DNA of 64,000 nt from Chaenocephalus aceratus. Lineage: Eukaryota; Chordata; Actinopteri; Perciformes; Channichthyidae. The notes beneath the pieces were generated by a model. The model saw only the letters and a list, made by a program, of their open reading frames with translations, was not told the DNA's origin and searched no databases. The number at the start of each line of letters is the position of its first letter. The first letter of the stretch is position 1. The position numbers and the translations under genes are program-made. This document shows positions 49,599 through 60,584 of the stretch, one piece after another. Where the stretch lies: positions 21,126,996-21,190,995 of the forward strand of contig CM043788.1 in assembly GCA_023974075.1 (NCBI GenBank), written 5' to 3'.

Positions 49599-49768
49599 GG
49601 GACTTCATCGGAGCGTTTTTTTCCCTCCTGAATGATTATCCTGCAAACCGGGGCCTAATCGCCAAACACCATTCCATTCTCCTTTCGTATTATCATGGCA
49701 ATCATTTCATTCATATGACGTGTAAACAATAAATATGTATTCCTTACATCACGTCTCTCCGGTTTGAA
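49599..49768 (+). repeat. Ngaro split direct repeat, B2
   Basis: Second copy; only a few differences from B1, suggesting a fairly young element. Confidence 0.85.
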
Positions 49769-50881
49769 GTACTGTTGTTAAGAAAAATGTTGAGGGACTT
49801 TATTCAAGTGTTTTCATTTTATACTCTATACTTTATACTTGTACTCCACTACATGTACTGTATGTTGAAAACTGTACTTGAATAATCAGTGATAGATAAA
49901 AATAGCCCCATATTTATCAGCTGCAACAATAAAGTGATGAACACATTAATGCATCATTTTAATCTAACATAATATTGGAATATTCTGAAATGGTCCTTAT
50001 ATTTTGATAGTTTAGGTATATTTTGATGCAAATTATTGTACTTTAATTTTTGTAAAGTTTTAAATGCAGCATTTTCAGCAGGAAGGGATGGTGCTGATAT
50101 GGAAAAGTTTGGGGAGAGAGATTGTTGTATTGTTGGTTTGTGTATTGTCATTTGACTTGTTGAAAAATGGCCAGACTTCTCCTCTAAAGAAGAACGTATA
50201 CACATGAAGACGTGGTGATTACATAAGAAATCGTATTGAGTTGATAAAATGCCAAAGAGCAGCGAATCCCGGTACAACCAGAGAGAAGCCATCTCTCAGT
50301 CTCTTCCTGTCTGATAGCCGAGCCGAGACAGACAGCGCAGGACGGAAGGCAGACGCTGTCAATTTACAAAGATTACTATCCTGCTCTCAACCCATTCTTC
50401 TTCTCTGCCTTTCAGTCTCACTCTGGTCTTTAAAAGTTCCTCATGACTCCGGCGATAATTAAGAAACTCCAGGATGCTACTGATTCCGATCTCACGCATA
50501 TTGCAATCACACACGTTTCTAAGTTTCTGTTTTTATCTCATCCCAGCTCTTTCATTAATGGACGCTGTGGTTATTTTTTGCTTCAATGCAATCACCATTA
50601 TTTATAGACTCAATAACTTTAAATTACCTCCATGATAAAAGCTGTGAATTTGGGACGGATGAGAGGATGTTAAAGACGCTAACTGAAGCCTAAGGGTTGT
50701 TCTCTGTCACCCTCTCACTCTCAACATGTTGACGTACTCTGAGTTGTCTAAGACCTCAGACCGGAGGCTGTCCGGGCCTTTGTCAATCTAAAAGGAGACT
50801 GGGTCGCCCACAGCAACACGTGGACAGCAGCACAGGATGCAGGGAGACCGTCCTCCTCCTGCTGTCCTCTGGGAGAAAGTC

Positions 50882-50913
50882 ATTCCTGGAACTGGGATCC
50901 CATTTCCAGGAAT
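50882..50913. promoter_or_regulatory. Inverted pair of STAT/GAS-type sites
   Basis: ATTCCTGGAA and TTCCAGGAAT form a perfect 10-base inverted repeat around a 12-base centre. Each arm contains TTCN3GAA, the STAT dimer motif. Function is unproven. Confidence 0.3.
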
Positions 50914-51718
50914 AACTGGATGAATTCATGTCATATGTACATCAGAAGTATTAGTAGTTTTTAAATAATTGAAAGCATCTGAAAAGGCATCCTGCCGGCT
51001 GAGATGTTACCCTTGGACATTTTTTTCACAAGATGCCTCATTATGTTATAATGTTCTAGTTTCCAGCTTAACTATTATAAAGCGAAAAATTGTATAAAAG
51101 TAAAGATTTGGCCAAAAATCGAATCTTTCAAGGGTTTTTGTTTTGTTTTTGCAGAAAAGCATTTTGTTAAAAATCGATGTTAGATCTTCAATGTTAAAAC
51201 TCACACCTGTTTCCTAAAAGGAATTTACTTATAGGACATTACAGCTTCGGTATTTATCTGCTGTAAAAAAAATCCCTTTCCACAAAAACATAGGATTGAA
51301 TTTGTCTTTTTACTCACTGAGTAAAAAAACTGGCTCAATTTACATCATTTTACTATCAGTTTTGCTTAAAGACACAGATTGTATTTGAACAGAAAGCTGA
51401 AATAAGGCAAGGTGTGAAATGTCCTCCTTAGATTGACATAACTACTTGACTTCACTAATGGAAGGGGTTGAGACAATTTGAGGAATTCAATTGGAGTCAT
51501 GGGTCAAAATAAGAAACTTGTCCTTGGCTTTGGATACTATCAGGTTGAAACTGAACAGGGAAGAAACAAAGAGGCAGCATGGAGGAAGATAAAAACCACA
51601 CACACACACACACCTCGCAGAATCAGCAGAAACACTGGGTCACACTGGGTCACACTGTGTGACACATTGGATAAGTGTGAAAGACTCAGCTTTGCACACA
51701 CTGAGACACTCACAAAGA

Positions 51719-51881
<163 letters not shown>

Positions 51882-52067
51882 CCTATTGTGTGAAACACCT
51901 TGTTACAGGCCTGCCATGTTGTTTACCACTGCATGGTTTCCTAAGACTTCTGCCAAACTGATAATGTGTCCACAATCCACATACATGTAGACTGCCACCA
52001 TTAAATGTGTGTTGTCCTCCGAGAACCAACAGTAAGGATAATATGTGGCCCCTGAGAAGCTGCATTG

Positions 52068-52374
52068 TAGGGCTGCTCGATTATTATCATAATCTCGATT
52101 ATTTGGGTCAATAATTGAAATCACGATTATTAAAAACGATTATCCATTTACTTTGAAAACATCCATTTATTTAAAAAGAAAATGTGAACAGTATGTTATT
52201 AACAGTTGATTACCGTGAACTTTAAGTATAATTCAACTGAAAAACCAATACAAAAATTAATTAAAAAAAAATCTTTAAAAAACAATATCGTTTTATTTCG
52301 ATTATGTTGTTTTCAGAATCTTTGCAAGCCAAAATCAAAATTGCGATTAAAATGCGATTAATTGAGCAGCCCTA
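52068..52374. mobile_element. hAT MITE, 307 bp
   Basis: TAGGGCTGCTCGATTA and TAATTGAGCAGCCCTA inverted ends, exact 8-base duplication CTGCATTG (52060-52067, 52375-52382). Confidence 0.9.
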
Positions 52375-53736
52375 CTGCATTGTCCCAGAATGCACCACCA
52401 ACTAGTTTGCATTCTCTATCTGCAATATCCTGGTTTGACTTCCTCCTTGGCAGAGACAGGTCATCATGGCTGATGCTCTTGTAGCTGTCAGAATAGATGA
52501 GGGTAGATTTTTTGTTGAGACAGAGAAATACCAGGAGCTCTGTGTCTTGTCCCGTCACTGTATCATACGAGAGATGCCTGGTGAGCCACAGCTGAGGACA
52601 CCAGATCTTAAAGTGAAGCCTGGGGAGTCGCTTGACCTGCCGCAACGGGAATTTAAAAAAGAAAATAGGGGTGCAACTAATAATTACTTTCATTTTCCTT
52701 TTTGTGTTGTAGATTGTGTTGATATAGATTAATTAGACCGAGAATATAGATTGTAAAAATATTCCAAGATGTTCAAAGGTGTCAATGAAACAACTTTAAA
52801 TGTCTTTTATAAAACCAACACATAAAAAGAACAAATCACACCAAAACGTCTCAAAACACAGTTGAAAAAGGGAAGTAACGGACACTTATTTTGCTTGTTG
52901 ACAAATCTATAACCATTTTCTCCTTGATTATTTAATGAATCAATTGGGTTTTAGTGTCAGAAAAAAGGTCGTCACCTTTTCCCAGAGCACAAGGTGAAGA
53001 TTCCATAATGTCTTGACCAGCAGTCCAAACCAACATTTAATTCAATTTTCAATGCCATAAAACCAACATTATTGCACTTTAAATCACTTAAACTATTATC
53101 AAAAGAGATCAATGTCCAAACAAACAACACCCCTTTTGCACTGATGACAGGCATTTGAAACAAGTCATTTATGTCCTTATTACTTATGTTAATGCTCATC
53201 CTTATGTCTCCATTGTCAACCAATGTTTGTATTTCGCCTGGACAAGTTGTTATCTTTCTACAAAGGCACACAAATCAGAACTATGACCGCTTCACGCCAC
53301 AGAAACCTGACTAGTTTAACCCAAAGGAATGCATAATGTACTATAGGAGGACCATCCCAGGCGAAAATAGAACTATAAGCATTGGATGAAGTTAAATAGT
53401 TCACACAGAGATTCATTTTCTTGTTAGACTGAAGGCCTATAGGAACAGCATCCATGATCTCTTATTGGAGCCAAATAATTATGTCACCCCGGAGAGAACA
53501 ATGTGCATGATGCAACCATGGCAACACTGTCACAGAGGCTGGAGAAGGGACAGAGCGGATGCTCCCACATGAATCTGTGATCGCAGTGAAGGATACAAAT
53601 CACATTAAACTAAATGAACAAAACGGATTAGATACATTTATCCTGTGAGAGACCAGTTTGGAACAGTTTCATGGAGCCTGTGTGAGCCTACAGTACAGTA
53701 CGTGCCGTGGCCAAGAGGGTAATGTTTCTGTCTGTT

Positions 53737-53780
53737 CCTCCTCCCTCCCTCCCTCCCTCCCTCCCTCCCTCCCTCCCTCC
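53737..53780. repeat. (CCTC)n microsatellite
   Basis: About 11 tetranucleotide units. Confidence 0.92.
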
Positions 53781-54691
53781 TCTATGCTTCTCGAAAATCC
53801 TGCAAAGGTTTCCTAACATGGATTTGGAAGTTGTAAGAAAATGCAGCAACATTGCATGCCATTGTTAGCGTGTAGTGTCTGCTCAAACAAGACACACTGC
53901 TTCAAGTCAGACTCCATAATCCCAAATGGGAGAAAATGTGATTCCTGTAGGCCTGAAATAAGGATTTATGACTACATTAAATACATTTTAAAACATTTAA
54001 ACTAAGGATGTTATTGTCTGTGAAAATATATATGTTTTAACTGAGTTATCTGTGCATTTCTTCCTCAATCATTTGATTAACTGTTGAGCGAAAATATGAT
54101 GAAAAAGGTTTCAAAATGTATGCCTTAAAAAAACAATTATTTTGTACAGCCACCAGTCAAAGACACACATATATTTAGTTTATGATGAAGAACAAGAACA
54201 TCTACATTTTCTATACATTTTTGCTTAAGAAATGATTATGTTTTATTATTATAAGAAACAAGTTGCAGATTCATTTATTTGTTGCAGCTCTATCCTGCAG
54301 CTATTCTTCTCAATTGTCCATCCATAGGCAGCACAGTTTGTGACAAACAATCCACGTTTTGTAAAAATATCCTAAACACATCCCAGTTTAGTTCTCCCTG
54401 TCTTGGAAGCATTGTTTGGTCATATTCTTGCAAAGAAATCGCTAGTAAGTCCTTGTGGCGCTGACATTAAAGAAGTTCCAATATCTAGACTCAGTTAACT
54501 CAACGAGACTCATCACTTTCTCTAGCACGATTTGTGGCATCAACACAACTGACAACACCAATAAATCAAAGTCATAGCCTCCACAGTCATCATAACCCCT
54601 AAAAAACATTGCAATTCATCCTCATCATCATAACACACACACATACACACACCAGTATCTCTGTCCCCCTACCCTCACAGGGAAGTCTTAC

Positions 54692-54729
54692 CCTTGGCCC
54701 GTCACCATAACGACGGGAGCCGGTTCCAT
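54692..54729 (-). other. Candidate alternative lrrc7 leader exon with an overlapping uORF
   Basis: A locally GC-rich segment has ATG at 54729 (context TCCATGG) and donor GTAAGA after 54692. Spliced to the 25445 acceptor, this ATG reads 20 codons and stops at a TAA that overlaps the start of lrrc7 (MTT). This would be an uORF, not an extension. An RFX-type X-box lies 8 bases upstream. No transcript evidence. Confidence 0.3.
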
Positions 54730-54736
54730 GGATACA

Positions 54737-54749
54737 GTTACTAGGCAAC
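54737..54749 (-). promoter_or_regulatory. RFX X-box match next to the candidate leader exon
   Basis: Minus strand GTTGCC-T-AGTAAC matches the consensus GTNRCC-N(0-3)-RGYAAC exactly. Confidence 0.45.
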
Positions 54750-55218
54750 CAGCAGCATCAGCAGCAGCGGAGTCCTGTCAGAGCTGTAGTGGAGCAGCAG
54801 AGAGAGAGAGAGCCATCCTCCTCTGGCTGCATGCAAGTTGCTTTTTGAAGAGGCAATGTTAATGCGTTTATCGTGTCTCCGATCTGAAGCCTCTTACATT
54901 ACACTCAACACTAGAGGCGCTTACTGCAATTTACACTGACATAAAAGGACCTACACTGGGGACTAAACTGGGCACAATTTGCGGATGAACTGGTTTGTGA
55001 TTATTAAAACTTTAAACATAACTTCCATCTCGAATATGGACACTGCTTCTCTTTCTTAATCTTTCTGATTTTATTTCTCATTATAAGGAACTAATAATGA
55101 GAGAAAACACAAGATATAACCATTTCAACGATAAATGCAATGTTAAATTGGGGCTCCATTTAACTATGTGTTTTTATTATTTGTTAATTTGCCCATTTTC
55201 ACATGTGGTTAGATATTG

Positions 55219-55270
55219 CATTACATATCATTTAGCTGACACTTTTATCCAAAGCGACTTACAATAAGTG
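55219..55270 (-). repeat. SINE/LINE tail fragment
   Basis: Reverse complement reads TGTAAGTCGCTTTGGATAAA with AGTGTCAGCTAAATGA, the same tail as the SINE at 28551-28748. Confidence 0.65.
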
Positions 55271-56286
55271 GAAAAACCATAACGATTCAGACATATGCGT
55301 TTGGTCCATACAATGTCATAAAATAATATCATATACTGTACAGTCCACGGTGGCATCTTCAGAATTGTCCAATTCAGTGTGAAAGCCAAAGATACTCACT
55401 TTAATATCCCATCAATTCGCACATTTACATGTAACACTTGTACTGGAGAATGTTTGGCAATATTTGCCCAAATAATTACATTAAGGATTTATCGATGATC
55501 AAACCATTTCTGTTAATCAACAGACCAATCAATGGACTAACCCATCAGCTACTAACAGCTGGAAGAAAAGCAACCACAGACACCTAAAACCAGCTCTGAG
55601 CAGTGGAGCAAGACACCGCTGGATACTTAAATGCTCACATATTTAAAATATGTTTAAGGAATTAATTAAAGTGAAAGCAGCACTAAAATTCGCAAGACTT
55701 TTGCCTCAAGTTCATTTGTGTTGAAGGTTGAAATACCATACACACAAAGAAATCAACTTTAGGGACGCAATTTCAGACTTATATGATTTGATAAGAGGGG
55801 GGTTTAACCCACAGATGTTGGGTAAATGTAAAAGAGTAAAGGTACAACATTTACCTGTAAATGTGTTGGGATCTAGCCATGTGAAAATGGAAATACCTAC
55901 ATAAACTACTTCAAAACTGTAGTGCATACATTGTGTGTACATGGTGACATTAAGATTATACAGGATTCAAAGGTTTATTGTCATAACATCTAAACAACTA
56001 TGGTGGAGTTATGTAATATATGAACTTAGTTTGCAGGTTCCTGAACAGTGCAATTACAATACATAAGAAAATAAATATAAAAAACATTCCCATAAGAGTA
56101 CATTCTTCCAGGTAATGTATTATTTTTGTTGATGATATTACTGCAGGGCACAGTCTTAACAATCAGTTTAAAGTCTCCAAAAATAAACTACCAAGTCTGC
56201 CACATCTATAAGCCAACCATACTGTAACTGAATCCATACATGTTGTAGAATAAGGATATTAGTATATATGTTGTGTAGACCACAAC

Positions 56287-56405
56287 CAATGACTTTTTAT
56301 TTTATTTAACCAGATAAAAAGCATTGAGATAAAATCTCATTTACAATGCTGACCTGGCCAAGAAGGCAGCAACGTTACACTGCTCCATGAAACCAAAGAA
56401 AGAGA
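56287..56405 (+). repeat. LINE-derived fragment
   Basis: TTTATTTAACCAGATAAAAA, CATTGAGATAAAATCTC and GACCTGGCCAAGAAGGCAGC, a common fish dispersed repeat. Confidence 0.55.
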
Positions 56406-57026
56406 CCAATACTGAAAACAGAGCATGGCCTGTTTGTAAAAATGATACAAAATAAGGCTAATAGAAGTGACCGCAAAGCCCAGATGAAATGAAAATGTAT
56501 TAATATAACTCATCTTAGAGGCAGCACAGACAGAGAAGCTTTGAAATATGTTGCATTGAAGATCGCAATTAAATATTCCCTTTGATTAAAAGAAGCCCTT
56601 TTTTGCATAGCTGCCCGGAGTGCCCTGGCTACAAGTCAGAAAGACATTCAGTATGTGTGCTGTTTAGTAATAGGACAACAAGATAAATCACAGCACATAA
56701 CCACGAAACATTACGATCCTGACAATTAAACCCTCTAACCTTGTACAGGTGTATAACATCGGTAATAAAGCATTTAGCCGGATGGTTAACAAGCCTTTGT
56801 CATTACAAGCGTGACTGATACAGCTAAATAATGGGCCAGATAGGCTAATAAGCTGCAATACCTCAGGCTGCACAATTTAACAGGTGTGCGTGTCTGCGTG
56901 TGTGTGCGTGTGTGTGTGTGATAATATCTTATATGAGAGCATAAACTATCATGGCAATACTGCTGGGGGCAATATGTCAAGACAGGAGAGTATATGACAC
57001 TGCATCATATATCATTTTCTCTCTCA

Positions 57027-57030
57027 CACA

Positions 57031-57086
<56 letters not shown>
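57027..57086. repeat. (CA)n microsatellite
   Basis: ~29 units with one interruption. Confidence 0.93.
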
Positions 57087-57090
<4 letters not shown>

Positions 57091-57511
57091 CTCCCCCCCT
57101 CTACCCTGCAGTCATGGCTGTTTCATTAGCTCATCTTGAAAGGCCTGAAGATGAGGCTCTATGAAAGAATGAAGAGACAATTGTGATAGAGATATAAGTG
57201 GGGAAACATCTATATGCAGTAGACAGTGCTAGACGTTGTTGCACATATTAGGTAATGCCATTATTTGTCGCATGATAGTGTGCTTATTAAACATGTATAG
57301 CCATGAGAAAATCATGAGATGCATGTGAATTATATGTAGAAAATACGACAGCCGATCTATAGGACATGTAGGATATAAAAATGGCATTGTGTGCATTAAT
57401 GTCAAGACTATGAAGTCCTTATCGATATCAATGGGAGTATTCATTAAGCGGTCATTAACACACTGAATGACAAGCACTGCAGCAGGTATGTGTCAACCCA
57501 TGTTGCCTTAC

Positions 57512-57536
57512 GTTGTAAAGTAGAGTAGTTATCCAT
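57512..57536 (-). CDS. lrrc7: Candidate lrrc7 first coding exon (in-frame N-terminal extension)
   Basis: At the lower edge of a CpG-rich block, the minus strand has ATG GAT AAC TAC TCT ACT TTA CAA C followed by a strong donor GTAAGG. The exon ends in phase 1. Joined to the acceptor at 25445 it reads on in frame, giving MDNYSTLQLQCLE before the usual Met. An in-frame TAA lies 13 codons upstream of this ATG, so it is the first possible start. The next exon on this strand is ~32 kb away. Phase agreement, donor quality and CpG setting support it; no transcript was seen. It could instead be noncoding leader. Confidence 0.5.
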
Positions 57537-57539
57537 CTG

Positions 57540-58140
57540 GCAGCCTGCTGGTGGCGGATCCGGTTCTTTTTTTTAAATCACTCAGGAGTTCCCTTTGAAC
57601 AGCACCGGACAGCGATCAGTCTACCGGGACGAACCGAGCCGGTGTGAAACCAGGACAGGTACCTGCGCTGCCGGCCGCATCCTCAGGACCCCCGGGACGA
57701 GAAAACGGAGGAGGTGAGCACATCAAGCACTCCGGTAGGGAGACTCATATCGTTATCATTCGATCAGGTTTAAATCCAACACACCGTTTTCACTCAGATC
57801 TCATCGGAAGGTTTCTCTACAAGATTGCCTTGCTCCGCCTCCATGTGAAAAAAGAGAAATGGAAAGCAAAGCCAAGATGCGGGCACACCGGGGAGGGAAA
57901 AAAAGGTCAGTGTGCGGTTAAGAAAAGCACACGGGAGGAACGGATCCGTGACCGAGAGGAGCGGTGGCGGTGCCCTTCTTCTTCATTACCGAGCAGGGAA
58001 GCACATACTGCATGAGCGCCGTAGAGAGAGCGAGAGAGAGATGGATAAAGATGGAACGAGGACACTAGAGTATGGTGCGTTCGCGCGTGCGCAAGATTGT
58101 GCGTGCCCCTGTGTTGTAAAGTTGCGCGCGGGTGTGTGCA
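57540..58140 (-). promoter_or_regulatory. CpG-rich block, probable lrrc7 promoter / 5' leader
   Basis: The block has frequent CpG (for example 57600-57720 and 57930-58130), unlike the AT-rich DNA around it. It abuts the candidate first exon on the minus strand. The plus strand also carries donor-like GGTGAGCA at 57713, so a divergent transcript is possible. The right end merges into a (CA)n array at 58217. Confidence 0.5.
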
Positions 58141-58212
58141 AGTGTGTGAGAAAGATGAAAAGAATGACACTCGTCTTTTGCATCTCTCTCACACACACTC
58201 GCACACACAATA

Positions 58213-58216
<4 letters not shown>

Positions 58217-58295
<79 letters not shown>
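58217..58295. repeat. (CA)n microsatellite at the right edge of the CpG block
   Basis: ~39 units, within ~700 bases of the candidate first exon. Confidence 0.95.
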
Positions 58296-58297
<2 letters not shown>

Positions 58298-58299
58298 TT

Positions 58300-60166
58300 C
58301 CTGAGACTGTTGCCATGCTGCCTTCATCTATCCCTTTGAGAATTTTTTTTTTTTTCTGTGGACAAAAATAGCTCAATGTCACTTTAAGATTGTTTTAAAT
58401 GAGAGTTTTAAACTGCAACCATACAAATATACATGTATGGCTATGTTCATTAATGATTTATGCTTAAATCAAACAAAACATAAACAATGTGACATTTTGA
58501 TATAGAAATAATATGCACTGGTACAAAAATATTTAGAGTATGTTGGACAGCAGGGGAGGTACATGAAAGATAATCAAGTCAAATAATAGTCAAATAAATT
58601 AAGATATTCTGACTTGCGAAATAATTCTACCTGTCTCATGATGCAACCTAATAGTGTCTCCCTTTATGCCACATCCATATAATATTGCAGTTCTCAGAGC
58701 ATAATAACTATTCTCTAATTTGGAGCAATAACGTCAATATCGGAGATGTTTCTGACTGGATTTTTCAGTAGCTCACATTTTGGCACTTAACAAATAAGAA
58801 GTGCTCAACAAAAAGTAAAGTCTCACATCAGCCAAAGTATGCCGTTGAAGATAATCAGACCTATAGTGAATGAGTACACTTGTTTTTCCAATGCACAATA
58901 CATTTTGATTCTCACATGTTCATTTCTGCAACCACACAACTGTCTTGTTTGATTATGTGAATGCTCGCAATTTCCATCCCTGAGGAGAGATTATCTTATT
59001 CATTTATCAGATTCCATAAAGATCCTAGAAAAAATTAAACAACTGTTTGCACAGGCTTGGAAGTGCTCATAAGGACAGACAAACGGTCCTCATGTGTAAG
59101 ATCTGTGGAGCTTTTAGTGTCACCTTTAATAAGGTACTCGGATCCAACCAGCCATCGCAGCAGTAACACTTTCAGGTGATCAGATGCGTGTTTGAGAGTC
59201 AGTTTGCAGAACATCACAGACATTATCAGCAACTGTCCCTGCTGCCAAAGTGTTTGGCCTTATGCCCGGGACAAATGTGTCCCTCCTCCTCTTGACCGAG
59301 ACTTTAGTTTCCAAAAATGAAATATGAATCCAAAAAGTAAAGGTGCCATCGATCAAAAGGGATAATCACAGTGTTATTGAAGCTTTAGAACTACAGCTAA
59401 CAACATGTAATTCACACAACAGGTCTAAGGGATTTTTCTTGCCATAACTTATCATATCTACAAGTGACTGTACCTGTTAGAAGAGAGAGAATGTAAGATG
59501 GCAGTCCAGAGGCTAAACATGAGTTCCATATAAATGGTTCTTGAGAAATCCAAATCATGTGGACGACATTCTCTAGCCGCAAATGAATGTCAAATGGTGC
59601 ATGAGAGTCAAATTGTAAAGCAATTTGTTCAGTAAGGCAGACAGGAGCTATATAAATGCAACATAAGTGCTGCCACTGTTATGATTGCATAGTTGTTATG
59701 GTTGCTCAAATGCAGAGGACCCTTGTTTTGTGATGGACATCATAGATGTTTAGTGCACAGCCAGAGCTCAAAGCATGGCGCAGAGTGCTGCTCATAGCCT
59801 GCTGAGTGGGCTCCTGTTGGGAGGCTTCCTGAACCCAATCAGCACATCCACAGCCACCAGGAGGTCAGTTCAATGTGTTGCCTTGTATATTAGACGCGGT
59901 GTCTAAATATGAGTTGCCAATTGCTCATTAGCTAAACTTCCTCTTGATGTACAATCTGCTTTTTATCGTATCAATATGTTTCACCTTGGATACTTATTTC
60001 AGACTGCTCTGCAAATATTGGCAATGACATATAAACATCAATATAGTACAAATTCTGCAAACTCCTGACTGTGTCCAATAGTGACATATTTCCCATTTCT
60101 TGCTTTTTGCACAAACCGCACATGGCAACTAAAGTAAGGTAAAAAAAATACCCCCGTAATTACTCT

Positions 60167-60203
<37 letters not shown>

Positions 60204-60269
60204 GTAAAGAGCTAATTGTCCTTATGTATTATTGTTTATTTAATAATAAATAATATAATGCATAATAAA
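58300..60269. other. Upstream flank, no recognised gene
   Basis: AT-rich. A possible small plus-strand exon at 59778-59866 is discussed under findings; an (AT)n run lies just beyond, at 60171-60202. Confidence 0.4.
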
Positions 60270-60550
60270 TAATCATATCCAAACATTTGGTCTACCTATA
60301 TGCTGTAACATGTATTATCCCTTCGATTTACACACGGCATCTGTCTGTCCGTCCTGGGAGAGGGATCCCTCCTCTGTTGCTCTCCCTGAGGTTTCTCCCA
60401 TTTTTCCCTTTAAACTGTGGGTTTTCTTCGGAAGTTTTTCCTTGTACGATGTGAGGGTCTAAGGACAGAGGGTGTCGTATTGTCATACTGATATTCTGTA
60501 CACACTGTGAAGTCCACTGAGACAAATGTAACATTTGTGATATTGGGCTA

Positions 60551-60582
<32 letters not shown>

Positions 60583-60584
60583 TA
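60270..60584 (+). repeat. LINE 3' end (L2-like), second copy
   Basis: Close match to 150-424, ending GGGCTATATAAATAAAGATT and ATTGATTG repeats. Confidence 0.65.

Larger units (their letters stand above)
42107..49768 (+). mobile_element. Ngaro-type retrotransposon, broken up by later insertions
   Basis: Pol remnants at 46050-47475 are on the plus strand with RT, RNase H and tyrosine recombinase in Ngaro order. A gag-like frame lies at 42913-43245. The 3' side has ~170-base direct repeats (49131-49302 and 49599-49768) enclosing a ~300-base segment, as in the Ngaro split repeat pattern A1-ORFs-B1-A2-B2. The A2 start (49301-49329) matches 42107-42135 in 28 of 29 bases, which suggests the 5' end. 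Interrupted by elements at 42135, 43250, 45463 and 48095. Confidence 0.65.
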
